A stretch of 64,000 nt of DNA from Phyto melanocephala (taxonomy: Eukaryota > Arthropoda > Insecta > Diptera > Rhinophoridae). Every line of letters starts with the position of its first letter. Position 1 is the stretch's first letter. The stretch lies in the NCBI GenBank assembly GCA_941918925.1, contig OW799234.1, forward strand, positions 76,714,543 through 76,778,542, read 5' to 3'. The notes under the pieces are model-generated. The model was given only the letters and a program-made list of their open reading frames with translations. It was not told the origin of the DNA and ran no database searches. Positions 10,751-22,805 of the stretch are shown piece after piece. Position numbers and translations under genes: made by a program.

Positions 10751-12560
10751 TCGAAGGTCACACACGACGATTTTAATTGCCCAACTTTTTCCATATTTTC
10801 TTTTGAACTTGCTTTTATGTTCACACACGACGATTCCTTTGGGGATTTTTCTGTTTTGTTTAGCTTTTATTTTCTTACAATTTGTCATTTGTGCCCAGCG
10901 TTGCCATAGTCATGATTTTGTCATATTTTTAAGGATTTTCTTTGCTAATATATGATTTATGATTTTTTTCCCCAAAATAATGATTTATATTTTTAGAAAT
11001 TATATTTATTGTAGATACGATAAGAGTTCTACAATTCTTATCAACAATCAATTTTTAAACCAATAAAGTTTTATATCAGCTTGTCACAGGTCTATTAAAA
11101 ACAGGTCTAACTCTATCTGTGTTTTTAAAGTATATTCTCAACATAATAAACAAAGTTAACATAATTTTTGAAACCACATCCTCTCAAATACAAAGAATTT
11201 ATGATGAATTTTAGATAATTTTATAAAACAAATTACGTTAACATCAATTTGATTAATGAACTTAATTTTTGAATTGCTTCGTTTACAAAACGAAGATATT
11301 TATTTAGTCGTGTTTATAAAACAAAAAAATTTCCAATCTTAAACTTGGAGAAAATTAAAAAAAAAATTTGTTGAAAATTGTACTTCATTTTACGATTTGA
11401 TTTTAACCATAATTATTTTAAAAAACTTTTTTTTCATTATTTTGTCTTGACCCTTTAAAAATAATTAATAGAAAAGTAGCTTCTTTAAAAGGTTTTATAC
11501 AAAACTTTTCAAATTTATTCAATTGATAAGAATGATGTTAAAAACTTAGAAAACGAGCTTAGAAAACTACGTCTTCTTTTCCGACCCTGTCAAAACTTGT
11601 TAAAACCTTAATATGTTTTCCTATTTCTTCTGCAAATGTTGAACGAATATTTTAAGTTTTAAATTTAAGTAAAACAAAATTTAGAAATAGATTAGATAAC
11701 AGCACTCTTAAGGGTATATTATATTCAAAATAATACTTAAAGTTAAACGATTGTTCATGCTATAATTAAAAATATATTAAGGTATAAATACAAATATGAA
11801 ACCTATTCTGTATAATAATAATGATGATTCCTAAAATACTTTAATTCATATGTGTTGTTAAATGTATGATTGTTTTTTTATATTAAAACATTCAAGCTTT
11901 TTATGTTTCTACATTTCGAATGATAGATATTCAATTTTAATATATTAACATACTACAGAGTATCTGTCAATTTGATTTTATTCACAAGTTGCTATACGAA
12001 TATGTATATTTATTTTAATATCAATTTAATATATTTTTTGTTTTAAATAACTTATCTAATAAGAAAACAGTTTTCTAAATAAATTTTTATTGTTTTTTTT
12101 TGCGATTGTAATAAAATGTTTGATTTGATGATTTTCTTTTTCAAAATATGATTATTTTGCCCTAAGTGATGATTTTCTCTCCGAAGCTTCTGGCAACGCT
12201 GCTTTTGCCCTAAATAGCAATAAGAAAAATAAAAACATACATAAAATAATATAATTGATTTTTATTAACGCTTTTAATTAAAATGTTTTCACTAAAATAT
12301 TTTGTTTGTGTTTTTTTATTTTGAAATATTTTAAACGTTTAATTTGTGACGTTTTTAATCCAAGTTTTAAATAACTACACACCAAGAAGCGAAACACCGA
12401 ATGAAAAGAAATGTCAAATATTTAAAAAAAAAAGAAAAATTGCTTCAAATAGCCGAGTACCGGCGATTACTTTTCCCTTCGTTTTCTCCTCACCTAAAAC
12501 GGTAAAAACATCTATAAACTCAAGAATTGCCCAACTATAATCGTCGTGTGTGACCATCGA
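10751..12560. mobile_element. TIR element of about 1.8 kb immediately upstream of Ts
   Basis: Both ends share about 29 bases as inverted repeats (left GGTCACACACGACGATT at ~10756; the right end is its complement to 12560). A further partial copy of the end motif lies near 10820-10836. A second pair of inverted ends, CAGCGTTGCCA at 10896 and its complement ending at 12201, suggests another element nested inside. The interior is A/T-rich with no credible transposase, so this is a non-autonomous or decayed element. I could not define a target duplication. The right end lies about 115 bases before the Ts start codon. Confidence 0.65.
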
Positions 12561-12674
12561 CGTACAAATATTAAATTTTGGCGCAAATTATATTAGACGT
12601 GAGTCACATACATACAAACAGTTTTTAATATGAAAGTAAACAGTTGAATTGTTTTAAATATTTTACAGAAGTAC

Positions 12675-13670
<996 letters not shown>

Positions 13671-13849
13671 TTGCTAAATAATCAAATAAAGAACGCAACA
13701 GCCAACAAAATTGACATGTAACGATTAAGCATTATTAATTTATAAAAAATGTTTTTTTTAACAATTACAAGCTATCGGCTAGTTTATTTGTAATTTTTTA
13801 AATTATAAATCTCTAAAAGCTTATTATATCTACAAAAAGTAGTAAAGGA

Positions 13850-14197
13850 TCCTATAAATTATTATATGGCTAAAAAATTTGAATTTTGGTGGTAAAAATA
13901 TGGGAAAAACAGGTGCAGTCGCGTTTATTTGCTCATATCTCAGAAATAGGCCGATTTTGCTGAATTTCAATTGCGATTCATTGCCGGATATTTCAAAAAG
14001 AATAATGCTATACACAGTTCTGAGAAACATGTGGTTGCTTCTAAAAGTTGATTCGGACATTGCTTAATCGACTTTTCTATTCATAAGCTTTCAGAAAATA
14101 TATACTTTATGGGGTCGGAAATGAAAATTGTAGAAATAACAAAGGGAATGACAAAGCTGTATATACCCTTGTGCACCACAGGTGAAGGGTATAAAAA
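13850..14197 (-). mobile_element. HINE/DINE-1-like fragment
   Basis: The stretch from 14085 to 14197 carries, in reverse, the family's conserved end: the core TATACTTTATGGGGTCGG, then a TATACCC...GGGTATA hairpin. The left part is diverged and truncated. The same end recurs near 21.2, 35.6, 46.2 and 55.2 kb. Confidence 0.7.
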
Positions 14198-14449
14198 CAT
14201 TTTTACAATGTAATGCTAGGTATACATAACACATTTATACAACCTGTAATTTTGTGTTGTTAGTTGCATAGTGTGTAGTCATTTCTATGGTTTAATTTCT
14301 TGTTACAATCTATAAGTCTACAATTGTATAAAAAATAATCTATTGCTTCAATTTGAAATTTATAAAGCCTATCATATTTGAACTTAAGTAGGCAAAATAT
14401 AAGAAATGAGATTGGAATCGAATCGTAAACACAAAAAATAAAACGGGTA

Positions 14450-15280
14450 CTTTTTATACCCACCACCAAAAAATTGCTCAAATCTATACAGTCAAAATGT
14501 ACGGTGTCTTTTTCAGTATATTTAAAATTAAAAACGTAATAAAACTGACAAAATTAGATATATGATTCTGAAAATTCGCAAAAATTTATCTCTGATCAAA
14601 AGACTTGGAATAACGGAACTTAAAGGCGACATACCCACTTTAACGCCCATCTCCCATATAACGCTTTATCTTAAATTCAAATAATTTCTCTGTGGACAAA
14701 GATTTTGGAAAAATTAAGGACTCTGTATTGAAATACCTAAATTGAATTTATTAGCAGAAACTACTTTGACACGTCTACTTTAACGCCTTCTCACTTAATT
14801 TACTGGGCCGTATTCATAAAAAATATTTTAGGTTTATTAAAGGCTTATTTGACAGATGTTGTAGAGAAATTTGTCAAATATGCCTTCAATAAAACTAAAA
14901 TATTTTTTATGAATACGGCCCTAATTATATAGGAGGTGACATGCCCACACAAAGCTAATATTATGTTTTTACCCACTTCTAAGCACCAAATTATACTCAT
15001 TAGATTCCCTAAAAATACAAAATTGTCGAAAAAAGTCAGTAGTATCATTCTAATGTAGAAAATCTTAATATTTCATTGTAAGACTAAATTTAAGGAAATA
15101 ATATAATAGGAAATCGAAGTTACACCATACATATAATACATATTTTAGTATAGAGATTAGATTATAGAGATTACTGTTAATAGCAAAATAATAAATTTTA
15201 AAATATAAAAGTACACAAAATTGGTGGTGGGTATCAAAAAATCAACACAGCCGAATATTATGCTCTTGTTGGTTTTAAGT
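14450..15280. mobile_element. HINE/DINE-1-like element, second subfamily
   Basis: Bounded by TATACCCACCACCAAAAAAT on the left and GGTGGTGGGTATC plus a diverged CAGCCGAATATTATGCTC end on the right. It contains repeated 'CACGCCCACTTTAACG'-type phrases typical of this subfamily in the window (also near 18.6, 31.0 and 62-64 kb). It is interrupted by the foldback repeat at 14805-14921. Confidence 0.65.
14805..14921. repeat. Foldback MITE (copy 1)
   Basis: The ends GGGCCGTATTCATAAAAAAT and its complement form long inverted arms. A second copy lies at 50379-50496. It is 117 bp with no coding capacity. Confidence 0.85.
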
Positions 15281-16604
15281 TCATTATAGAGTTCTTGAGG
15301 TGATATTAATTTTTCAATGGAATCTTAAATAAGTCAAAACCTGACGAAAAACCATGAACGGTGGGATTTTCTACCTAAAAGCTGAGTACGAAAACAAACA
15401 AAAGGAAACGTTTCCAATAGTTTTGTTTCGATCATTTCAGAGAGGGAAAACAAAACGAAACAAAACCCAGGATAACGGTACATGCATTTTGTTTTGTATT
15501 GTTTTGTACTATGAGTGCAAACAAAACCAGAATCGAAAAGTACTCAGCTTCAACATGTAACATGCAAAACAATACAGTACAATACTTTCTGCAAACGTTT
15601 CAATTTTTCTCTCTTTACATGAAAAAATCTACATGTTTCTTGCTGCTTGTTGTTGGGAATTTTTTAACATTTTACCTACCTACATTAATTTTATAATCCT
15701 AATAACTATATGAAGTCACTGACTATAGTTTGCGAATTGGCAATGGTGCATTGTTATTATGATTGTTATAATCTTTTTGTTCTGCAAACGTTTTCAAACG
15801 TTTCATTCTTGTTTCGTACTCAAACGAAACATACCGTCAAAGCAACCCTAAGAACAAAACCCGAATTGTTTTGTTTATGCTCTTTTGCATTGAAAAGTTT
15901 GTGGTTTTGTTTTGTTCGCAAACAAAATGATTCATGAAAATTGAAAAGTTTCTGACTTAGATGATTTGTACTGTATTTCGTTTCGTTTATTTTCGTTCAC
16001 TGCCTATAAGTACCATTTTCTTCATTTGCAAGTAAATTAAATCTATTAACTCAATTGGTACAATATGTACATCAGATATTTTTGGCAATTTAAATTAAGG
16101 GTAACTGTCCAATGCTTTCTTTTTTGCGAAATTGTTAGTAATACTCATAAACTTAAAATATTTTTATTGCCTTTTGATTTAAAAAAAAATTACTTTGGTG
16201 GGCCCAAAATCTCCGTGGGGTTTAAAAATTTTATAACTTTCTTGTTCACATATCTTTTTTAATTTTTTTTGATTATACCTTAAATAAACAACTTTGGAAA
16301 ATAATTTCGCTTAAATGAGACACTTTTCCAGTTCGCTATGATTAGTTAGTTTTAGAGCATTTTTTATAACATTTTTCAAAATTTGTTGCTGTAGTACTCA
16401 AAATTCTGCAGTAATTTCCAACGATTTAAAACAAGTATTTTTCGCATTTAATTCTTGTTTTTGAATTTGATGATCTATAATCTGAATGTTTTAGAAATGC
16501 ATTACAACTTATCAAATTAGGCACGGTCTGTCTGAAAAGAAAGAACAAATAAGCTTGTTTAAAAATATTCACGTTTTTCTTACCAGTGATTTTGCTTTTG
16601 AACT
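15281..16604. other. Intergenic stretch with repeated AAAACAAAAC-type motifs
   Basis: From about 15380 to 15990 the sequence is full of CAAAACAAAAC and its complement, with diverged inverted copies of GAGTACGAAA...AAACGTTT (near 15384 and 15800-15830). It looks like a decayed foldback element. The short ORFs show no motif. 16000-16604 holds nothing I recognise apart from the 3' flank of the next gene. Confidence 0.4.
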
Positions 16605-18329
16605 TTAGAATTCAGATGTATCGGGCTTTGTTACAATGTTTGATTGCAAATAATTCATAGCGGAGATTTTTCTGCACTTTTGAGCAGCAATTTTACTTAA
16701 TCTTTCTTGCTCCCATTCTTTGGGATGGCCTGCTTTACGATGTTTATGCATATTTGCACTTGATATGAATGTGCGGGGACAAAAAGTGCAAGTATAAAGA
16801 GGCTCACCGGTGTGGGTACTTAAGTGTTCTTTTAACTCCCGGAATCGTTTGAATTTTTTTTCGCACATGTGACAGGCATGTTTTCGCTCCATGGTGTGTG
16901 CATATCTAATGTGCTGATTATTAGCATGACTATTTGGTGATACCTTTGAACAGTACGGACATATTTGCACCTCTTGATTATCTTCAGAGTGCATTTTTTT
17001 CTTGTGGCGATTTAGTAGGTATTTATTGGTTAATTCTACTCCACAAATATCACAAGGTACTTTTGCCGGTGGCGCACCATTATGGCTATCCATATGGTAC
17101 AAAAAAGAAAAACTATCACGAAACGATTTACCGCAAATCTCACAAAATTTTCCGTATTTGTTTAGATGTACGAAAGTTTTGTGCTGAGTAAGCAAACACT
17201 CTGCGGCAAATTTCTTATCGCACTCGTCGCATTGAAATTTGCGCTCCTCGTCGGGTACATGAGAGAGAATGTGGCGATCATAGATGGGCTTTTTGAAGAA
17301 GGATTTATCGCATTTATCACAACTAAATGGTCGAGCGCGTGATTGTTTGTGAAAATTTAGATGATTTTTGTAGCTAATACGATGAGCTAAAACACGACCA
17401 CAAATTGTACATTTAAAATAATTTGGATTTTGATGAACTCTTAAGTGATCTGCAAGTGATCCACGATTGTAAAATTTTTTGCTACAACATATGGCATACC
17501 CAATTATTTTGTGCTCCAAGCGAAAGTGGGCTTTAAGTTTTGTAAAGTCATCAAAGGGAATGTTACAAAAATCGCAAAACAGTTTAAACCCACACTGAGC
17601 CAAATATTCTTCATTTTTTTGTGCTTTTTCTAACTTTGCCGAAGAATCCACATTTTTGGGCGGAGTCGTGTTAGATTTTTTCCTACATTTTCTACCTACT
17701 GCGTTTTTGGTTATCACTGTTTTCTTTTTTAATTTGCTATTACAATTCTGGTTAATATTACAAGGTAATTCCGTGGTAAAATTTATTAAATTGTTATCCA
17801 AAGAAACATCTTTGTTTGCTTTCTGCTGTACATAATCGTTATTCTCAGTTATAATTTCATCCTTAATTTCCAAGGGGGAGAATTTGTTTGTAATAAGATC
17901 ATGGGTTGTTTTCGTTAAGCTACATTCTTTTTTAATACTTTTATCAAATTTTTCTAATAGCACCAAGTCCTCACTTAAAGGTTGTACGTCATCAACTATA
18001 TTTATTTCTTGCTTTATAACTAATATTTTCGTGTCATCTTGTTGTTTACTTTCCTCTTGGCATAACTTAAGTTCTTTCCTCTTAAGCCTATCGTATTGCT
18101 TATGAACTTTCTGTACCTTTAGGTAAAATTTGTGGAAGGACGACAATTCCTTCCAGCATTGACTACAAATCCATGGTAAATTCTGAAAAGGAATTTGCTT
18201 CAAATGCCACCAGCACAAGTGTTTCTCAATAATTCGTTGAATACCAAATTCATGCCACTCACTAGACTGAAAATTTATGCGGCTTAATGTATCAGAATTT
18301 GTTGATAAACAAACCACACAACTTTCCAT
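16605..18329 (-). CDS. ZAD/C2H2 zinc-finger transcription factor (paralogue 1)
   Basis: A single-exon ORF of 574 residues. The N-terminus is a ZAD domain, a zinc-coordinated dimerisation module specific to arthropods: Cys4, Cys7, Cys55 and Cys58 in CVVC and CSQC. A charged linker (~80-245) with basic patches follows. From about residue 250 there are nine to ten tandem zinc fingers, such as FKCTICGRVLAHRISYKNH and YTCTFCPRTFISSANMHKH; the second finger is atypical, with adjacent Cys in YAICCSKKF. The protein should be a nuclear DNA-binding regulator. Its closest relative here is the gene at 22806-24635, which shares finger order and several identical linkers, and the two lie head to head. Automated pipelines often call such proteins 'grauzone-like'; I do not assign that orthology. 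Confidence 0.93.
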   Translation of the reverse strand: MESCVVCLSTNSDTLSRINFQSSEWHEFGIQRIIEKHLCWWHLKQIPFQNLPWICSQCWKELSSFHKFYLKVQKVHKQYDRLKRKELKLCQEESKQQDDTKILVIKQEINIVDDVQPLSEDLVLLEKFDKSIKKECSLTKTTHDLITNKFSPLEIKDEIITENNDYVQQKANKDVSLDNNLINFTTELPCNINQNCNSKLKKKTVITKNAVGRKCRKKSNTTPPKNVDSSAKLEKAQKNEEYLAQCGFKLFCDFCNIPFDDFTKLKAHFRLEHKIIGYAICCSKKFYNRGSLADHLRVHQNPNYFKCTICGRVLAHRISYKNHLNFHKQSRARPFSCDKCDKSFFKKPIYDRHILSHVPDEERKFQCDECDKKFAAECLLTQHKTFVHLNKYGKFCEICGKSFRDSFSFLYHMDSHNGAPPAKVPCDICGVELTNKYLLNRHKKKMHSEDNQEVQICPYCSKVSPNSHANNQHIRYAHTMERKHACHMCEKKFKRFRELKEHLSTHTGEPLYTCTFCPRTFISSANMHKHRKAGHPKEWEQERLSKIAAQKCRKISAMNYLQSNIVTKPDTSEF

Positions 18330-18555
18330 TTTATTTAAGGAATTTAAGAAAAAGTTTTAAATATAATTTCTTTTTGATATAGGTGTGTATTCTGTGAAAA
18401 AGGTAAACAAAGCTGTAATCTTGCCAGATTTTTTTTAGTATTATATGGACAGTGTTACCATTAACTGAAATTCAAAAAATACTAAATCAACATTATAGTA
18501 GTGCAATATTTGATCAAGGTCTATTAAATATACCTTGGTTTTGATCTTAAGTATA

Positions 18556-19270
18556 CTTTTTATACCTACCACCACAAAAAATGGTGTGGGGTATTGTAAC
18601 ACATTGAAATATCCATTTTAGACCAAATAAAGTATATATATTCTGACTCCTGGTTTCATTTTACCACGATATAGCTATGTATGTCCGTCTGTTTAACAAG
18701 GTTACAAAAGGTTTATTTGAAAAATTGCAAATTCAAAAATTAATTTATTAGCAGCAACTACTTTGACACCCACTTTAATGTTAACGTCCACTTCTCACAT
18801 AAATTACTGTTAATGAAATTTAAAAGCCGACTGAATTATGTGTTAGTAAATGAAATTTCTCATATATAACTTTCTGGTAAATTTAATTATACCAGAAAAA
18901 AAAACTGAAAAGCGCACCTTTTGCCCACGCTTGTAACTGTAACGGATTATATAAGGTGTCATGCTCACACAAAGTTAATATTCTTTTTTAACTACCTCAG
19001 GGTACCAAATTATACTCTTCAGTTTTCATAAAGATACAACAATATAGTAAAAAATAGTCACTAGTATCATTTTTAATGTAGAAATACTTAAAGTTTCATT
19101 GTAAGAATAAATTTAAGGATATAATTTAATAGCAAATTGAAGTTACACAAAGTAAGTAATACATACATATTTTAGTATAAAGAGATTATTTCAAGCGATT
19201 ACTGTTAATAACTAATATACTTTGTGCCCATTAAGGCTTTATATTACGAAAAGCGAACATAATTTATGTA
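18556..19270. mobile_element. HINE/DINE-1-like element, decayed
   Basis: Starts with TATACCTACCACCACAAAAAA, followed by AATAAAGTATATATATTCTG and a short GTCCGTCTG tract. The internal part (GCGCACCTTTTGCCCACG, GTGTCATGCTCACACAAAG) matches the element at 14450-15280. The right border is unclear. Confidence 0.6.
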
Positions 19271-19519
19271 GATATATATTTTTTTGTTACATAATAAAAG
19301 GCAATACCAGCAACAGGTAAAAAAACTTTAAAAAATTAAATTCATTTTGAAATGTATTAAAATTTAAACTAATTTAAGATTTTCGTTATTATATCTTCAA
19401 ATTCGTATTATTTTTGGTTTTGGTATTTCTGTGAAAAATTAACTTTTTGTGCACATCTTCTGCGTACTCTGAATCTGTAGACACAATATAATTTTTATTA
19501 TAGGCATCTTTTTGCTTTT

Positions 19520-19800
19520 ACAATCATTTATTTGTACTTTAGATATAACGCTTGCTGGTCCCAAAAGGCTACTAAAACGCATACAAAAAAATTGAAAATC
19601 ATTCAAAATAAAAACTTGAAAATAATACACAATCTTCCTTTTAGATATCCAAATTATCTTCTACATAGAAACTTTGACTTCAAAATGTTTAATTCATTGA
19701 CAAGGGAACTGACGCTGTCATTTAATGAAAAATGCAGGTCAAATTTTGAAATAAGAAATTTGCTGAACAACCACTGATGGTCTTTTGTTTAAAACACATT
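19520..19800 (+). pseudogene. Relic of a Jockey-type non-LTR retrotransposon (RT C-terminal end)
   Basis: A short ORF contains KLKIIQNKNLKIIHNLPF and a following LLHRNFDFKMFN segment. This is the pattern seen after the reverse-transcriptase domain of Jockey-clade elements (KLQ..QNK.LRII.NAP ... LHRDL.I). Only about 80 codons remain; the 5' part is absent. This is family recognition by eye. Confidence 0.6.
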
Positions 19801-20296
19801 TCAGTGATTGTTTTAAAATCTCTTATAACTTCTAAGTTGATGCGAGGTTTTTTATGAACAACTTTTCCTTAAATCTGTGATATTAGTAGTATCTTTATTT
19901 AATTAATCAGATGTTAATTGTTGCAATAATATATGTAAATTCTCATAACTCTGTTAATGATATTGATAAAATGAATAAGTTAATGGCAATGACGCGCGAG
20001 CTCTTCACCCGACCAGAGCTGAATCACGACTAGGGTTGGGCAAAATATATCGATATATCAAAATATCGATAATTAGGTTAAAAAAATTCGATATTAATCG
20101 CCGATATTTTAAATATCTCAATATCGAGACATCGATATTTATTTACTAATATCGGAGCCGATTTTTTTTTAAGTTTTCCAAAAGAAGGTACAGCAGCAAA
20201 GGTGGATTTAGTTTTAATTATACTAGTATACTTATTACAGACTAGCTTGTGCCCGCGACTTCGTCTGCGTAGTTATCGGGATAAAAGGTAGACTTA

Positions 20297-20904
20297 TAGC
20301 CTTTTTACACTTGCTCACATCTTTCATCAAATCAACAAGATGTTAACATCTTCCCATATGAATTGTACGTGTTTGTGTGTCAACATTTTTCAACATCTTT
20401 TCAAGATGTTCCTAACTCATTTTGTTCCACTCAACATCTTTCGATTGTTTTAGTGTCTTCACTAGAAATTGCTGTAAAAAAATACATACCATCACTAAAA
20501 AAAAAAATTACAAGCACAGAAAAAAATACATACGAGTGGACCTGAAATATGTTGTTTAAAATAAGATATTTTTATTATTTTCATCCTATAACAAAATTTA
20601 ACGAAATCTGCATATTGAAATAATAATTGCGTTCCAAGGGCAATAATTAAAACAATTAATACAGAATTTTTAAATTCCATTTTTTAAATTTTTATTTGCG
20701 CAAACATTTACAATAAATATTATGACAGATGAAAGATGAAGGATGAAAGATGTTGCAAATGTAAACAAGTTTTTTTCATTTTCAACATCTTCCACGCATT
20801 CCGCTAAGATGTGAGCAAGTGTAAAAAGGCTATAAACAAGTTTTTTTCATTTTCAACATCTTCCACGCATTCCGCTAAGATGTGAGCAAGTGTAAAAAGG
20901 CTAT
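20297..20904. mobile_element. MITE with 27-bp TIRs and duplicated right end
   Basis: The left end TAGCCTTTTTACACTTGCTC is inverted at about 20806-20832. A 71-bp block that includes the right end (from AACAAGTTTTTTTCATTTTC through AAGTGTAAAAAGGCTAT) is repeated directly at ~20763 and ~20834. The ends meet TA on both sides, compatible with a Tc1/mariner-type target, but this is weak. Confidence 0.7.
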
Positions 20905-21206
20905 TAGTATTAACAACAAAAATAAAAATATTTATAACAAATAAACAATAAAAAAAACAAATATCCAAACATACAAACATTCACATTTATTATATTAGTA
21001 GCTTTGATGTAAACAATACCTCAATTGTTAACTTTAAACTTAAGATTTTCTGTCGATGTTTTGGTTTGTTTTCTGTTTTTTGTTTGATCTAGTCATATAA
21101 TTGATCTCATCCTTAATCGTAAATATTTTTTCAGAATTTATTTTATAAATTTGGTGTTAACAATACAACAATTGTTGACTTTAATGAATTTTTGGTTTAT
21201 TTTTTA

Positions 21207-22071
21207 TACCCTTCACACAGTGAAAAAGGGTATATATAGGTTTGTCATTCCGTGTGAAATTTCTACAATTTTCATTTCCGACCCCATAAAGTATATATTT
21301 TCTGAAAGCTTATGAATAGGGAAGTCGATTAAGCTCTGTCAGTCTGTCCGTCTGACCGTCTGTCCGTGTGTATGTTGAAATCAACTTTTTGAAGCCCCCC
21401 GACATCGCTTGGACCCGGGTGAGGTATTAAAATATCAGAAATATTCGGGAGTAGATCGCTATTGAAAATCAGAAACATCGGTACATAAACAACTGAGATA
21501 TGAGCAAAAACCCACGACCACCTCGATTTTTTTTTCACAAAAACAACATTACAACAACAACATACATACATACAAACGTGTATACTGGTTAGAGAAAACG
21601 TGGCATCGAATCCCAGCTGAGCCAAAAAATTTTTTTTTTTATATTTTAAAAATTTTTTTTAAAATTTTTTTTTTTAATTATTTTTTTTTTATTTTTTATT
21701 TGATATATTATTTATATTTTTATTTTTTTTTAATTTTTTTTTTTTTTTTTTTTTTGTTTTATATTAATCATATATATTTTAATTATTTTTTTAAAATTTT
21801 TTTTTTTTAATTTATTTTTTTTTTAATTTTTTTTTTAAATTTTTTTTTAAATATTTTTTTTTTAAATTTTTTTTTTCTTTTTCTTTTTAACATACATACG
21901 TAAATTTATAATTTTACAATGGGATGTTTTTTATATATGTATATTTTTTATATGTATGTACGTATTTCACATGAGATGAATTGTGATACAAACTACTGTT
22001 ATTGCATGACTACACGTTGTGAAGGGTATATAAGATTCGGCACGGCCGAATATAGCGCTCTTACTTGTTGT
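21207..22071 (+). mobile_element. HINE/DINE-1-like element (complete)
   Basis: Begins with the hairpin TATACCCTTCACACAGTG / AAAAAGGGTATA. Then come GACCCCATAAAGTATATA, a tract of GTCTGTCC-type repeats, a GTTGAAATCAAC segment and a long poly-T-rich block. It ends in the palindrome ATTCGGCACGGCCGAAT and GCTCTTACTTGTT. The conserved core is that of DINE-1/INE-1 elements, regarded as non-autonomous relatives of Helentrons. Further copies are at 34790-35650, 44431-46303 and 55192-56067. ORFs across it are chance. Confidence 0.85.
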
Positions 22072-22805
22072 TTTTATGTTTGATCTAGTTATATAAATGA
22101 TCTTATCCTTAATCGTAAATATTTTTTCTACTTTTCGTTTTTATAAGCTCACGCATAAGAGCAAGCATTTACACTGTTAATAAATATTATAATATCTAGT
22201 TTATTTATTATAAAAATTGGAATAAAAAGTTGCTACGAAGCCTAATGTACATCTATTTTTGTTTGTATGTACATAAGTGTGTGTATTTAATTTTCAAATG
22301 TAAATCATTTCAACAAAAACTAGGTAAATATGTTTCAGTCGATATATAGAAATATCGATATTTAAAATTATTAAATATCGATGGTAAAATAAAATATTGA
22401 TACAATAAATATCGATAGATTTTTCCAATTTGCCCATCCCTAATCACGACTGATTACGGTACAATTAACAATGTGTCAGCTGATAATATATGGGCATCTT
22501 CAAGGCGAATCTTGGGCACATTTTTAAATGTAACCTGCCGAATAAATATGACTTCATAAAAAAATTTTTATTAACGCCATGTTCGATTTATAAATGCCAT
22601 CTTCAACACAGAAAAGTCTATATTGAAATTACCAATAAATACTTTTCTATGGTATAAATTTTTTCTTTAAGTAAATAAAATGAAGTATTCTCAAGTTTTT
22701 TTTTATCTGGCAATCCTTATTTTTTACGAACTTGTTTACAATTATTCCGTTTTTTATTGTGCTAAGTAAATAATTTTTTTTTAATAATTATAACATTAAG
22801 TTGTA

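Larger units (their letters stand above)
20031..22442. mobile_element. hAT-like element with 8-bp target duplication, holding nested repeats
   Basis: Ends TAGGGTTGGGCAAA (left) and TTTGCCCATCCCTA (right) are inverted repeats, flanked on both sides by the exact 8-mer ATCACGAC (20023-20030 and 22443-22450). An 8-bp duplication with a TAGGG...GGCAAA terminus fits the hAT superfamily. Both subterminal regions are full of ATCGATAT-type motifs, possible binding sites for a transposase. No transposase remains. Inside are a TIR repeat (20297-20904), a complete HINE (21207-22071), and a short GTGCCCGCGACTTCGTCTGC motif at ~20250 that is common in insect repeats. Confidence 0.85.

Noticed and set aside
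10541..10888. 115-codon minus-strand ORF
   Set aside because: A/T-rich, Lys/Phe-rich, and it crosses the end of a transposable element; no recognisable domain.
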